Shown: piece by piece, positions 16,488 to 24,390 of the stretch | How the letters are laid out: each line of letters starts with the position of its first letter | Position numbering within the stretch: position 1 is the first letter of the stretch | Source: JAKPQD01 sp029572965 | Lineage (GTDB): Bacteria; Bacteroidota; Bacteroidia; Bacteroidales; DTGW01 | Assembly: GCA_035374585.1 (NCBI GenBank) | Contig: DAOSPF010000016.1 | Location: 1 to 52,601, forward strand | DNA length: 52,601 nucleotides | Direction of reading: 5' to 3' | Notes under the pieces: model-generated | Told to the model about the DNA's origin: nothing | What the model saw: only the letters and a program-made list of their open reading frames with translations | Database searches by the model: none | Translations under genes and position numbers: made by a program

Positions 16488-17966
16488 TTACTTACTGTTG
16501 TTGATGGTAAGGCTTAACTTTTGTAATGAAGATAAAACTTTTTTCTTAGTTTCTTCGTCATTTACATAAAGCCCTCCAATAATTGCTTTGGTATATTCGT
16601 CTTTAACAAGGATTTTCTGGGGTTTTTTATCGCTTAAAAGGTTTTTTTCTACTGTATAGTTTTCTATTTCATATATATCTTCTTTACCAAAGCCATCTTC
16701 TTTGGTTAAGCAGTTAAAAGCTTTTGTCCCTTTGTTGAAAGGATAATAATATAGGTCATTTCCGGTAGTACAAACAGGGTAACCTGCGTTGATAGGTACA
16801 TCCCATTTGTTATCGTCTGTCATTGTTGTTGTGAAAACGTCATAACCTCCCATGTTGAAATGCCCTTCAGAACTAAAGTATAATATTTTATCATCGTTGC
16901 ACAGTATGGGGTTGGTTTCATTTGAAGGGGTATTTACTTTATTCCCAAGGTTGACAGGTTTTCCCCATTCTCCATTTTCGTCTTTTTTAGACAGATAAAG
17001 GTCGAGTTTACCTTCTCCTCCTCTTCTGTCTGAGCTAAATATCAATATTTTACCATCAGAAGAAATTGTGGCTGCACTTTCATTTTTGGACGAATTGATG
17101 TTTTTGTTCAGCGGTTTCATAAGGCTCCATTTGTTGTTTTCGTTCAGCACGGATACATAAAGATCGTTGTTTCCTTTTTGTTGTTTTACAATGAATAATT
17201 CTTTTCCGTCTGATGAAATGCATGTAGGATAACATTCGCCGTCATTGCCAATTTGAGGGTTGATGTTTTGAGGCGTACTCCAGCCTGTGTCTGTTCTGTA
17301 CGAAACAAAAATTGCGTTGTAAAATTTTAATTCAGAAACGTAAATAAGAATAGAGCCTTCAACGTTTGTTATGGCGTGGTTATTTGTACCGGCAGTATTT
17401 ATAACAGAAGGGAGAGGGGTAACTTTTATATCTACCGGCAGATCTTGGATAATCTTTGCTCTCGAACATGCATCGATTTCATTGTCCACCATTTGAGAGT
17501 TGTAGGTGCTTTCAAACTTAGGGCTGTTTCTGAATTTGTTATATGCATTTAAGGCTTCAGTAAGCTGATTATTAATGCGGTATGCATTGCCTAGGTAATA
17601 AAGGGCATATAAAGGGGCTTTTTTTTCTTCCAGTGTGTTGGCTTTGTATTTAGCGCTAATGTTTGCAGATGCTTTTTCAAGGTATGGCAATGATTTTGTT
17701 TCTTCTCCCGGTATATTTATATAACACATACCTATCTGAAAATTGATATTGTGATTATCGGGCATTGCTTCATGCAATTTAAGGTAATTGTATAAAGCTT
17801 CACGGTAATCTCCTGATTCATAAAAGAAAGCTGCATCTTCAAAAATTTCTTTTAGTTGGGGTTGGGTTGAGCCTTTTTGGGGCTTTTTTTGGGCATGATT
17901 ATTTGTGGCAATGATCAGCAAAATTGTGGCCAAAAGGCATGTTTTAAAGGTCAATACTTTCATCAT
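16488..17966 (-). CDS. Secreted TPR / PD40 propeller protein
   Basis: This 492-residue protein has a signal peptide (about 1-25, ending ATNNHAQ), TPR units (about 38-150) and a PD40 propeller (about 180-440) with blades such as ISSDGKILIFSSDRRGGEGK and LYFSSEGHFNMGGYDVF. Near residues 115-142 it shares KKAPLYALYYLGNAYRINNQ with the 1018-residue protein at 32434-35490 (RKAPLDALYYLGNAYRVNN), so the two are clear paralogues. It has no OmpA or CRD-type module beyond a short C-terminal tail. It lies downstream of the SpoIIE gene with a 217-bp gap that contains hairpins and a -7 element. A periplasmic scaffold or sensor role is inferred from its relatives. Confidence 0.82.
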   Translation of the reverse strand: MMKVLTFKTCLLATILLIIATNNHAQKKPQKGSTQPQLKEIFEDAAFFYESGDYREALYNYLKLHEAMPDNHNINFQIGMCYINIPGEETKSLPYLEKASANISAKYKANTLEEKKAPLYALYYLGNAYRINNQLTEALNAYNKFRNSPKFESTYNSQMVDNEIDACSRAKIIQDLPVDIKVTPLPSVINTAGTNNHAITNVEGSILIYVSELKFYNAIFVSYRTDTGWSTPQNINPQIGNDGECYPTCISSDGKELFIVKQQKGNNDLYVSVLNENNKWSLMKPLNKNINSSKNESAATISSDGKILIFSSDRRGGEGKLDLYLSKKDENGEWGKPVNLGNKVNTPSNETNPILCNDDKILYFSSEGHFNMGGYDVFTTTMTDDNKWDVPINAGYPVCTTGNDLYYYPFNKGTKAFNCLTKEDGFGKEDIYEIENYTVEKNLLSDKKPQKILVKDEYTKAIIGGLYVNDEETKKKVLSSLQKLSLTINNSK

Positions 17967-18000
17967 AATAGAATTTAATTTTTAAGGAATGATAGCTTGT

Positions 18001-18015
18001 CCCGTCTTTGGCGGG
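18001..18015. repeat. GC-rich hairpin in leader of the PD40 gene
   Basis: CCCGTCTTTGGCGGG can form a six-pair stem with one G-T pair and a three-base loop. It sits 35 bases before the start of the 492-residue PD40 gene, inside an otherwise AT-rich leader. A second short hairpin (TTGCGTTCGCAA) lies about 40 bases upstream. It may be a leader regulatory structure or a dispersed palindrome. Confidence 0.4.
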
Positions 18016-18112
18016 AAAACGCCCATGTTGGCTATTTTGTTACTATTGTGTTTGCGTTCGCAAGAACATGAGTGTTTCATTTTCTTAAATTATCTGAATT
18101 TTATAAAATGCT

Positions 18113-18120
18113 CAAATATA
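18113..18120 (-). promoter_or_regulatory. Possible -7 element for the two PD40 genes and GNAT
   Basis: On the minus strand 18120-18113 reads TATATTTG. No good -33 TTTG is seen 19-21 bases upstream. If used, it would give the 16488-17966 mRNA a leader of about 140 bases that contains the GC-rich hairpins. Confidence 0.35.
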
Positions 18121-18183
18121 GAGATTTTTGAAGTAAAATCATAAAAAAAGCTGATTAAGGCAATGGTTGTTGATAAAAAATGG

Positions 18184-21100
18184 TCAAATTTCGAACCCCA
18201 TCAATAGTACATCATCAACTTGTTCAATATCGCCTTTCCATTGCTCAAAAGCTTCTGCGAATAATTTTTCCTGCTTGCCCATAGGGGTATTTGCCAATTG
18301 TAAGATAAGTTCGTTAAGTCTTTTGCTCATAAACTTTTTGCCATTAGGCCCGCCAAACTGGTCTTCATATCCATCTGACATCAGATAATATCTGTCTCCT
18401 TTGCTTACATCAAAGGTATGCTGTTGAAAGTCCTTCATCTCAAAATATATAGCTACAGGCATTTTATCTCCTTTGGTTTGTATTATTTGACCATTTTTTA
18501 ATAAAAGGAGGGGGTTGTTTGCCCCGGCAAAATGTATTTGCATTTTTTCTTTATCAAAGGCAACAATGGTAATGTCCATCCCGTCTTTATTGAGGTTTTG
18601 GCTGTCATTTTGTTGTAATGAGCAGATAATGTCGTTTCTCAATTCGTTTAATATTTGTGCAGGGCTGATAATGTTACGTTCTATTACAATTTTATTGAGC
18701 ATGCTCATGCCCAACATACTCATAAAAGCTCCGGGTACACCATGTCCTGTGCAGTCTGCGGCTATGGTAAAGGTTGTATTGCCTACCTGGCCAAACCAGA
18801 AAAAGTCACCACTCACGATGTTTCTTGGGCGAAACAGCACAAAATAATCATTAAAGGCTTTGTTCAATCCGACACTTTTAGTCATCAATGCTTTTTGAAT
18901 ACGCTCGGCATACATGATGCTGTCGGTGATGTCTTTATTTTGTGTTTGTACAATGTCGTGTTGTCTGCTAATTTCATCCCGTTGTGATTCAATTTCATTT
19001 TTTTGTCTAACAACTTCTGTAGTTCGTTCCAGTACAATTTGTTCAAGTTTGGCTTTGTCCTCTCTAAGCTTCTTTTCTCGCCAGGTAACGTAGGTATAAA
19101 ATATTGTTAAGCCAAGTATCGAACATATTAAGTAAAACCACCAGCGCATCCAAAATGGAGGCCTGATTTCAAATGAATAAGTTAATGGTTGTGCAGACCA
19201 TAAGCCATTTTCGCCCCTTGCTTTCAGCTTGAAACAGTATTTTCCGGGTTTAAGACCGGCATATACTGCTTCGTTTGTTTGTCTGGGAGGCGACCACGTA
19301 GTCTCTAATCCTTCAAGCATATATGAATATTCAACTTTTGAAGGGTTACGGAGCGAGATTCCGCTAAATTGAAGTGTTATGTGGTTTTGATTGTAAGCAA
19401 AAGAAATAGAGTCTTTGATTTTAAAGTAGTTAAGTTTCTTGCTTGTTGTATCGGCATAATAATCTTTAAAGAATAGTTTGATTTTTTCAATTTGCAAGTG
19501 GGGGGTGCTGGTGTTGGCCTCTTCAAGTTTAGGGTTATATTTGGTCAAACATTTTACAGTACCCATCCATACTTGGTTTTGTCTGTCTTTGTATATTGAA
19601 TTTTGAATATTTTCTTCTCCTATAAATCCATTAGAACGGTCATATTTAAAAAACTGTTTTGCTTTCTTGTGTTCATCTAACGAAATTTTAACCATTCCTT
19701 TGTCTGTGCCACAAAGGAGCATTTGGGGATCATAAAAAAGCAAAGAATATATGGAATTGCAACTAAGGTGCGAGCTGTTGGCTACTTCAATAAATGGTTT
19801 TTTTACTGTGGTATCTGGGTTAATCCGGTATAAAGTTCCTCCCGATGTTCCAACCCAAATATTACCGTTATAATCAGAAGTCAGTGTATTTGTTTTTTTG
19901 TCAAATAATCCTTCTTGTTCATCGTAGCTGATCATTTGGTTGTTTTTCATTTTTATGAGCCCGTCTAAAGTGGCAATCCAGACGGCTTTGTTTTTATCTT
20001 CTGCAATACATTGTATTTCATTGGTGCTAAAACCATATTGGGTAAGGTCAAAAGAAAAGAATTTATCGTCTTTAATGATACTGATGCCGCCTATGGTTCC
20101 TACCCAGATTCGGTTTTGGCTGTCGTTGAATATGCAAACAACTTCATTGTTGATTAACCCTGTGTTTGAATTGTAAATTTTTAAACTGTTCCCCCTATAG
20201 GCAAAAACGCCATGAGAGCCTGTGCCAATCCATAAATAGCCATTTTTGTCATAAAGCATTGAATTGATTTTTACCCCGCCTAAACGGTCAAATGGCTTTA
20301 TGACAGGTTTATTTTTGTTGAACGCCAAATGATATAGCCCGTTTGTTGTTCCTAAATAATAAGTGCCGTCTGGTTGCTGGATAATGCTGGTAACATTGTC
20401 GATCAAACCATCGTCCTTGTTGAAATGCGAGAAATGATCGCCCAGAAATTGAATTAGACCGCCTGTTAATGTTCCATACCATAAGTTTTTTTCATTGTCT
20501 TGATAAATGGTATAAATAAAATCAGATGGCAAACCTGCTGTGGTACCCATGTATGAAATTCCATCAGGGTATAATCTGCCTATACCAGCATTATTTGTGC
20601 CAAGCCATAAGTTATTCTGCTTGTCAGTAAGCACTTTCCATACCTGCATGTCATCAGTGGCAGGTGGGTATTGCTTTATTTGAGATGAGCTTGTAATTTT
20701 GTCTGTTTTACTGTTCAATTGGAATACTCCTGCATTGTATGTGCTGAAAAATACTTGTCCGGAGTTGTTGCTCCATGTAGAAAGTATATGATTTGAAGGT
20801 ATAACAGGTTGTGAAATATTGGTGACCCCTTTAGAATCAATTACATAAATACCATAACCGAAACTTCCAAGGTAAATCTTATGGTTTGCTTCTGCAATGC
20901 CAAAAATATGAGGGGCTTCAATTGCAGAATCGGCGTTGTAATGGACAAATGTTATTTTGTTGTTAGATAATGAAGCCTTATAGGCTCCTTGTCCAGATGT
21001 CCCTATCCAAATATTGTCTCGTGAATCTTTGAAAAACGTATAAATAGTAAGAGTGTTAGTATCTTTTATTTTGGCATAATTGGTGAAATTTTTCCCGTCA

Positions 21101-21426
21101 AAAATGCTTAAACCGTTATCTGTCCCTACCCAAATCCTGCCGTATTTATCTTCAGTAATAGCTCTTATCCAGTTGCCGGGCAATCCATTTTTACGGGTGT
21201 AATATTTGAATGTCAATCCGTTGAAATTGCAAAGTCCGGTTTCGGAGCCTATCCAAAGTACACCTCTCGAATCATTGTATATGGCGTATATGTTAGAGTT
21301 GGGCAAACCGGCATCTATACTGTAACTTTTGAAATTCCTGTATTGTGCGGTTAACACGGTATTAAAAGCAATTATAACGAAAAACAGTATTTTCAATACT
21401 GTTTTTGAAAATACTGTTTTTCCCAT
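18184..21426 (-). CDS. Two-component-propeller sensor with SpoIIE (PP2C) phosphatase output
   Basis: This protein of about 1080 residues spans the inner membrane. It has a signal/anchor (about 1-28), about a dozen periplasmic propeller repeats (about 28-650) of the form IYNDSRGVLWIGSETGLCNF, a Y_Y_Y domain (about 680-755), one membrane segment near WWFYLICSILGLTIFYTYVTW, a coiled coil and a C-terminal SpoIIE phosphatase. Metal-binding aspartates are in VSGDFFWF, IAADCTGHGVPGAFMSMLG and LMSDGYEDQFGG. SpoIIE proteins dephosphorylate Ser in STAS partners; a STAS protein is encoded at 4440-4781. I chose the ATG at 21426, which gives a clean signal peptide, over a TTG at 21453. It lies 32 bp after the caspase-like gene on the same strand. 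Confidence 0.9.
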   Translation of the reverse strand: MGKTVFSKTVLKILFFVIIAFNTVLTAQYRNFKSYSIDAGLPNSNIYAIYNDSRGVLWIGSETGLCNFNGLTFKYYTRKNGLPGNWIRAITEDKYGRIWVGTDNGLSIFDGKNFTNYAKIKDTNTLTIYTFFKDSRDNIWIGTSGQGAYKASLSNNKITFVHYNADSAIEAPHIFGIAEANHKIYLGSFGYGIYVIDSKGVTNISQPVIPSNHILSTWSNNSGQVFFSTYNAGVFQLNSKTDKITSSSQIKQYPPATDDMQVWKVLTDKQNNLWLGTNNAGIGRLYPDGISYMGTTAGLPSDFIYTIYQDNEKNLWYGTLTGGLIQFLGDHFSHFNKDDGLIDNVTSIIQQPDGTYYLGTTNGLYHLAFNKNKPVIKPFDRLGGVKINSMLYDKNGYLWIGTGSHGVFAYRGNSLKIYNSNTGLINNEVVCIFNDSQNRIWVGTIGGISIIKDDKFFSFDLTQYGFSTNEIQCIAEDKNKAVWIATLDGLIKMKNNQMISYDEQEGLFDKKTNTLTSDYNGNIWVGTSGGTLYRINPDTTVKKPFIEVANSSHLSCNSIYSLLFYDPQMLLCGTDKGMVKISLDEHKKAKQFFKYDRSNGFIGEENIQNSIYKDRQNQVWMGTVKCLTKYNPKLEEANTSTPHLQIEKIKLFFKDYYADTTSKKLNYFKIKDSISFAYNQNHITLQFSGISLRNPSKVEYSYMLEGLETTWSPPRQTNEAVYAGLKPGKYCFKLKARGENGLWSAQPLTYSFEIRPPFWMRWWFYLICSILGLTIFYTYVTWREKKLREDKAKLEQIVLERTTEVVRQKNEIESQRDEISRQHDIVQTQNKDITDSIMYAERIQKALMTKSVGLNKAFNDYFVLFRPRNIVSGDFFWFGQVGNTTFTIAADCTGHGVPGAFMSMLGMSMLNKIVIERNIISPAQILNELRNDIICSLQQNDSQNLNKDGMDITIVAFDKEKMQIHFAGANNPLLLLKNGQIIQTKGDKMPVAIYFEMKDFQQHTFDVSKGDRYYLMSDGYEDQFGGPNGKKFMSKRLNELILQLANTPMGKQEKLFAEAFEQWKGDIEQVDDVLLMGFEI

Positions 21427-21458
21427 TTTTGACAAATTTAATGGATGATGCAATTTGT

Positions 21459-22919
21459 TTATTTTTTGATAAAGATAAATTGTCCGCCTTCGTCACCAGT
21501 ATCTTTGATAGGTTGAAAGTTGGGTGACTGAGAAGAATTGTTTACTACCGGTATTTTGATAGCATCAAACAACTGGCTTGCGTCATACATATTGTTGTTG
21601 TTGTTGCTCAATGTTTTGAGCAAATAATATGCAAAAACAGAGTGCCCGTCTTTTCCGCCATCCATAACAGGCTCAATACCGCCTGATGTAATAGCTTTGC
21701 GCGAGGCCAGGTTATAAACTTTTGTATAGTATTTTTCTGTTTCTTCAAAAGGTATGGTCATGGTTTTGCCCCTGAAAATGTCGCCACTGAAACAAGCGTC
21801 TGAAATCAAAAGTGTATGTTTTGACTTTATTCCTCCAAGATAGGTCTGGATATCATTGTTGGAGATACATTGTGAAGTGGAATTGGTGGTAGCATCAATA
21901 GGGACCCAAAAACCTTTGTTTAATTCTTGTTTGAAATCGCCATGTCCACTATAATAAATCAATACGTTGTCGTTTTCTTTTACACTTTTAATAAGGTTTT
22001 CTAATTCTTTAATGATATTTTCTCTTGTTGCATTTTCGTTATATAATGATCTGAAACTGTCAAATTTATATTTTTTCTTCAATAGGTCTTCCAATGCTTT
22101 TGCATCGTTGACGGCATTACTGAGCTTGGCCCATTCTCCTTTGTAATTGTCAATACCAATGATTAAAGCATAATAATTACCTACTTGCATGGTCTTTTTT
22201 TCCTGGGCTACATTCAAACCTTTCAATGGGTCGGTGCTTCCACGGTAGGTAACTTTTTGGTCTGTAGTAGTTTCTTTAACAACGTATTCGCGGGTTGTAG
22301 TGCTTGTCGAAATTTCTTTTGGGCTGTCTGAAGGTTGAGACGAGGTAGCAGATTGCTGAGCTACTTTTGGTTGTTCCACATCTTCTGCCATTTTTTTATG
22401 GGTAACAGCTTTTCCCAAAAGTTTATCAGTTTGTTCACAGGCGTCAATCATTTCAGTATTACTGGCTACATTGGTGAATGATTCGTTTTTTAAAAGGTTA
22501 AGGGTGATTTTTACCTTGTCGTTCATGTCTTCAATTTCGCCATAAAGGATATGTGTAAATGATTCTCCGGACTTTTCAAATAAAGCCTGCGAAAAAGCTT
22601 CATTGACCTGAGGGTCGTTTTTTTTGCTTAGGTTCCACCCTGAGCTGTTTTTGGCTTGTTCAACCGCTGACTGGTCAATAAGTTTAAATTTGCCTTTGTT
22701 CATTTTTATGGCTGCAATGGTTTTAAGATAACTGTCATATTGTTTATAATCTTTACCATTGCCTTGAAAACCCAAAACTACAACTTTTGCTGTGGTTTTT
22801 ACTTTTGAAGCTGCAATAAGCTTGTCAAACATGTTGAACATGAGGGTATCAAAGTTGCCTGTTTGGGCATTATTTATCCCGTAAGTCAGGCACAATAATA
22901 AGATTAAATATTTTTTCAT
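21459..22919 (-). CDS. Caspase-like (C14) peptidase with CsgG/FlgO-like N-terminal domain
   Basis: This 486-residue protein has a signal peptide (about 1-18). Residues 40-160 resemble the CsgG/FlgO-like fold (KVVVLGFQGNG, FKLIDQSAVEQA, HILYGEI). A low-complexity Ser/Thr-rich linker follows (about 180-240). The caspase-type domain (about 245-486) starts with YYALIIGIDNYKG. The catalytic pair is seen as His326 in YYSGHGD and Cys376 in LISDACFSGD. Such metacaspase-like enzymes usually cut after Arg or Lys; nothing in this window shows the substrate. The export signal puts it in the periplasm or at the outer membrane. It is the first gene of a likely operon with the SpoIIE sensor and has a strong promoter upstream. 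Confidence 0.88.
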   Translation of the reverse strand: MKKYLILLLCLTYGINNAQTGNFDTLMFNMFDKLIAASKVKTTAKVVVLGFQGNGKDYKQYDSYLKTIAAIKMNKGKFKLIDQSAVEQAKNSSGWNLSKKNDPQVNEAFSQALFEKSGESFTHILYGEIEDMNDKVKITLNLLKNESFTNVASNTEMIDACEQTDKLLGKAVTHKKMAEDVEQPKVAQQSATSSQPSDSPKEISTSTTTREYVVKETTTDQKVTYRGSTDPLKGLNVAQEKKTMQVGNYYALIIGIDNYKGEWAKLSNAVNDAKALEDLLKKKYKFDSFRSLYNENATRENIIKELENLIKSVKENDNVLIYYSGHGDFKQELNKGFWVPIDATTNSTSQCISNNDIQTYLGGIKSKHTLLISDACFSGDIFRGKTMTIPFEETEKYYTKVYNLASRKAITSGGIEPVMDGGKDGHSVFAYYLLKTLSNNNNNMYDASQLFDAIKIPVVNNSSQSPNFQPIKDTGDEGGQFIFIKK

Positions 22920-22961
22920 TGTTAATGATTTTTAAGGTTCGTTATTGTTAGTTAAGTATCA

Positions 22962-22992
22962 CAAATTTAGGTTAATTACTAAAGCTTTCAAA
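22962..22992 (-). promoter_or_regulatory. Promoter of the caspase-like / SpoIIE operon
   Basis: Read on the minus strand, TTTG (22992-22989) and TAAATTTG (22969-22962) are 19 bases apart, a full match to the Bacteroidota consensus. The start codon at 22919 is about 36 bases beyond the predicted transcription start. The divergent MATE exporter gene begins within 40 bases on the other side. Confidence 0.65.
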
Positions 22993-23023
22993 GCAAAAAG
23001 TACAGTTTCTTAATCAGGTATTG

Positions 23024-23031
23024 TACTTTTG
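23024..23031 (+). promoter_or_regulatory. -7-like element overlapping the first possible MATE start
   Basis: TACTTTTG (23024-23031) fits TAnnTTTG but contains the first in-frame TTG (23029). If it is the true promoter, transcription would begin after that codon and translation would have to start further on, for instance at the TTG at 23056. No good TTTG lies upstream. Confidence 0.35.
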
Positions 23032-24390
23032 AACAGTAAATTTAAAAATATTTTCCGATTGGAGTCTAAAATTGCTTTTAAAGACATTCTGAGAATAAGC
23101 CTTCCCATTATTGGCGGGAGTGCAGTTGAGAATATTACAGCTATTATCAATACTGCATTTTTGGGTCATGTGGGTGCTGTGCAGCTTGGAGCTGTGGCAT
23201 TGGGGGGTATTATGTACCTCATTTTTGTCATGCTTGGTTTTGGGTTGGGTATTGGCATGCAGATTATTGTTGCCCGAAGGTATGGTAGCAAGCAGCTTGA
23301 TAAAATTGGAGAGGTGCTGTATCATACTTTTTTTATTATGTTGCTATTGGGGCTTGCATTTCTTTTGGCCGGGGTTTTATTTGGACCTTCTTTGCTCAGG
23401 ATGATTGTGAAATCTGACGAGATATACTTCAATCTTCATGCATTTCTTTCATTTCGTATATGGGGGATTGGTTTTGCCTACTTAAATATTGTTTTCAGGG
23501 GCTTTTACACCGGTATCATGAGAACTAAGGTAATAGCTGTTTATAGTATTATCCTGGCTTCTGTTAATGTGTTTTTTGATTATTCTTTGATTTTTGGACA
23601 TTTTGGCTTCCCTCAAATGGGTATTGCTGGTGCTGGCTTGTCTTCAGTTATTGCTGAATTTGCAGCCATGAGCTTTTTTCTGATTTTTACATTGTTTCAC
23701 AAGGAAATCAAAGCGTTTTCTATTACCCGTTTCGCGGGTTTCAAAAAAGAAGTGCTTTTCAATCTTCTGAAAGTTGCATCGCCTGTAATGGTGCAGTTTT
23801 TAATTTCATTTGGAGGTTGGTTTTTCTTTTTTACCATGGTCGAAAATATGGGAGAGGTTCCGTTAGCAGCTTCTAACTTGCTTAGGACATTTTACATGAT
23901 TGCTTTGCTGCCTCTTTGGGGCTTTTCATCTGCAACCAATACGTTAGTCAGTTATTTGATTGGTAGTGGAAGGATTGGAGAAGTAAAAAAACTGGTGTTG
24001 AAAATTATGCTGTTGAGTTTTTCCAGCGTTTTGATGCTTGTTTTGATTATCAATATCTTTTCGGCTCCGTATCTGGCCATTTTTACCAATGATATTGGCC
24101 TTATACGAGCTTGTTTTCCGGCCTTTTACATTGTCGGCCTGAGTTCGCTTTTGCTATCACTTACTATAGTATTTTTTAACGTGATTTCAGGAGCCGGAAA
24201 AACTACGGTTAGCTTATTTATTGAGTTTTCGGTTATCTTGGTTTATATCTCCTGGGCTTTTCTGGTTTCTCATGTTTGGCATTCGTCTGTTGCCATGATT
24301 TGGTTGGCTGAGGCATTTTATGGATTTACAATGGGAAGCCTAGCCTTGTTGTATTTGAAATTTGGGAATTGGAGAAATGCCAAGATCTGA
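23029..24390 (+). CDS. MATE family efflux transporter
   Basis: This is a 453-residue inner-membrane exporter of the MATE (NorM/DinF) fold, with twelve predicted membrane segments in two similar halves. Evidence is the opening ISLPIIGGSAVENITAIINT, in which the MATE Pfam domain normally starts, and the repeated FGLGIGMQIIVARRYG element. Such proteins exchange cations for drugs or metabolites, but the substrate is unknown. The frame has no ATG near its start: TTG at 23029 gives the longest product and TTG at 23056 is the alternative. The stop directly abuts the stop of the U32 gene on the other strand. Confidence 0.9.
   Translation: MNSKFKNIFRLESKIAFKDILRISLPIIGGSAVENITAIINTAFLGHVGAVQLGAVALGGIMYLIFVMLGFGLGIGMQIIVARRYGSKQLDKIGEVLYHTFFIMLLLGLAFLLAGVLFGPSLLRMIVKSDEIYFNLHAFLSFRIWGIGFAYLNIVFRGFYTGIMRTKVIAVYSIILASVNVFFDYSLIFGHFGFPQMGIAGAGLSSVIAEFAAMSFFLIFTLFHKEIKAFSITRFAGFKKEVLFNLLKVASPVMVQFLISFGGWFFFFTMVENMGEVPLAASNLLRTFYMIALLPLWGFSSATNTLVSYLIGSGRIGEVKKLVLKIMLLSFSSVLMLVLIINIFSAPYLAIFTNDIGLIRACFPAFYIVGLSSLLLSLTIVFFNVISGAGKTTVSLFIEFSVILVYISWAFLVSHVWHSSVAMIWLAEAFYGFTMGSLALLYLKFGNWRNAKI

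Noticed and set aside
21427..21453. TTG start for the propeller-SpoIIE gene
   Set aside because: It adds MHHPLNLSK before a normal signal peptide; ATG 21426 is simpler.
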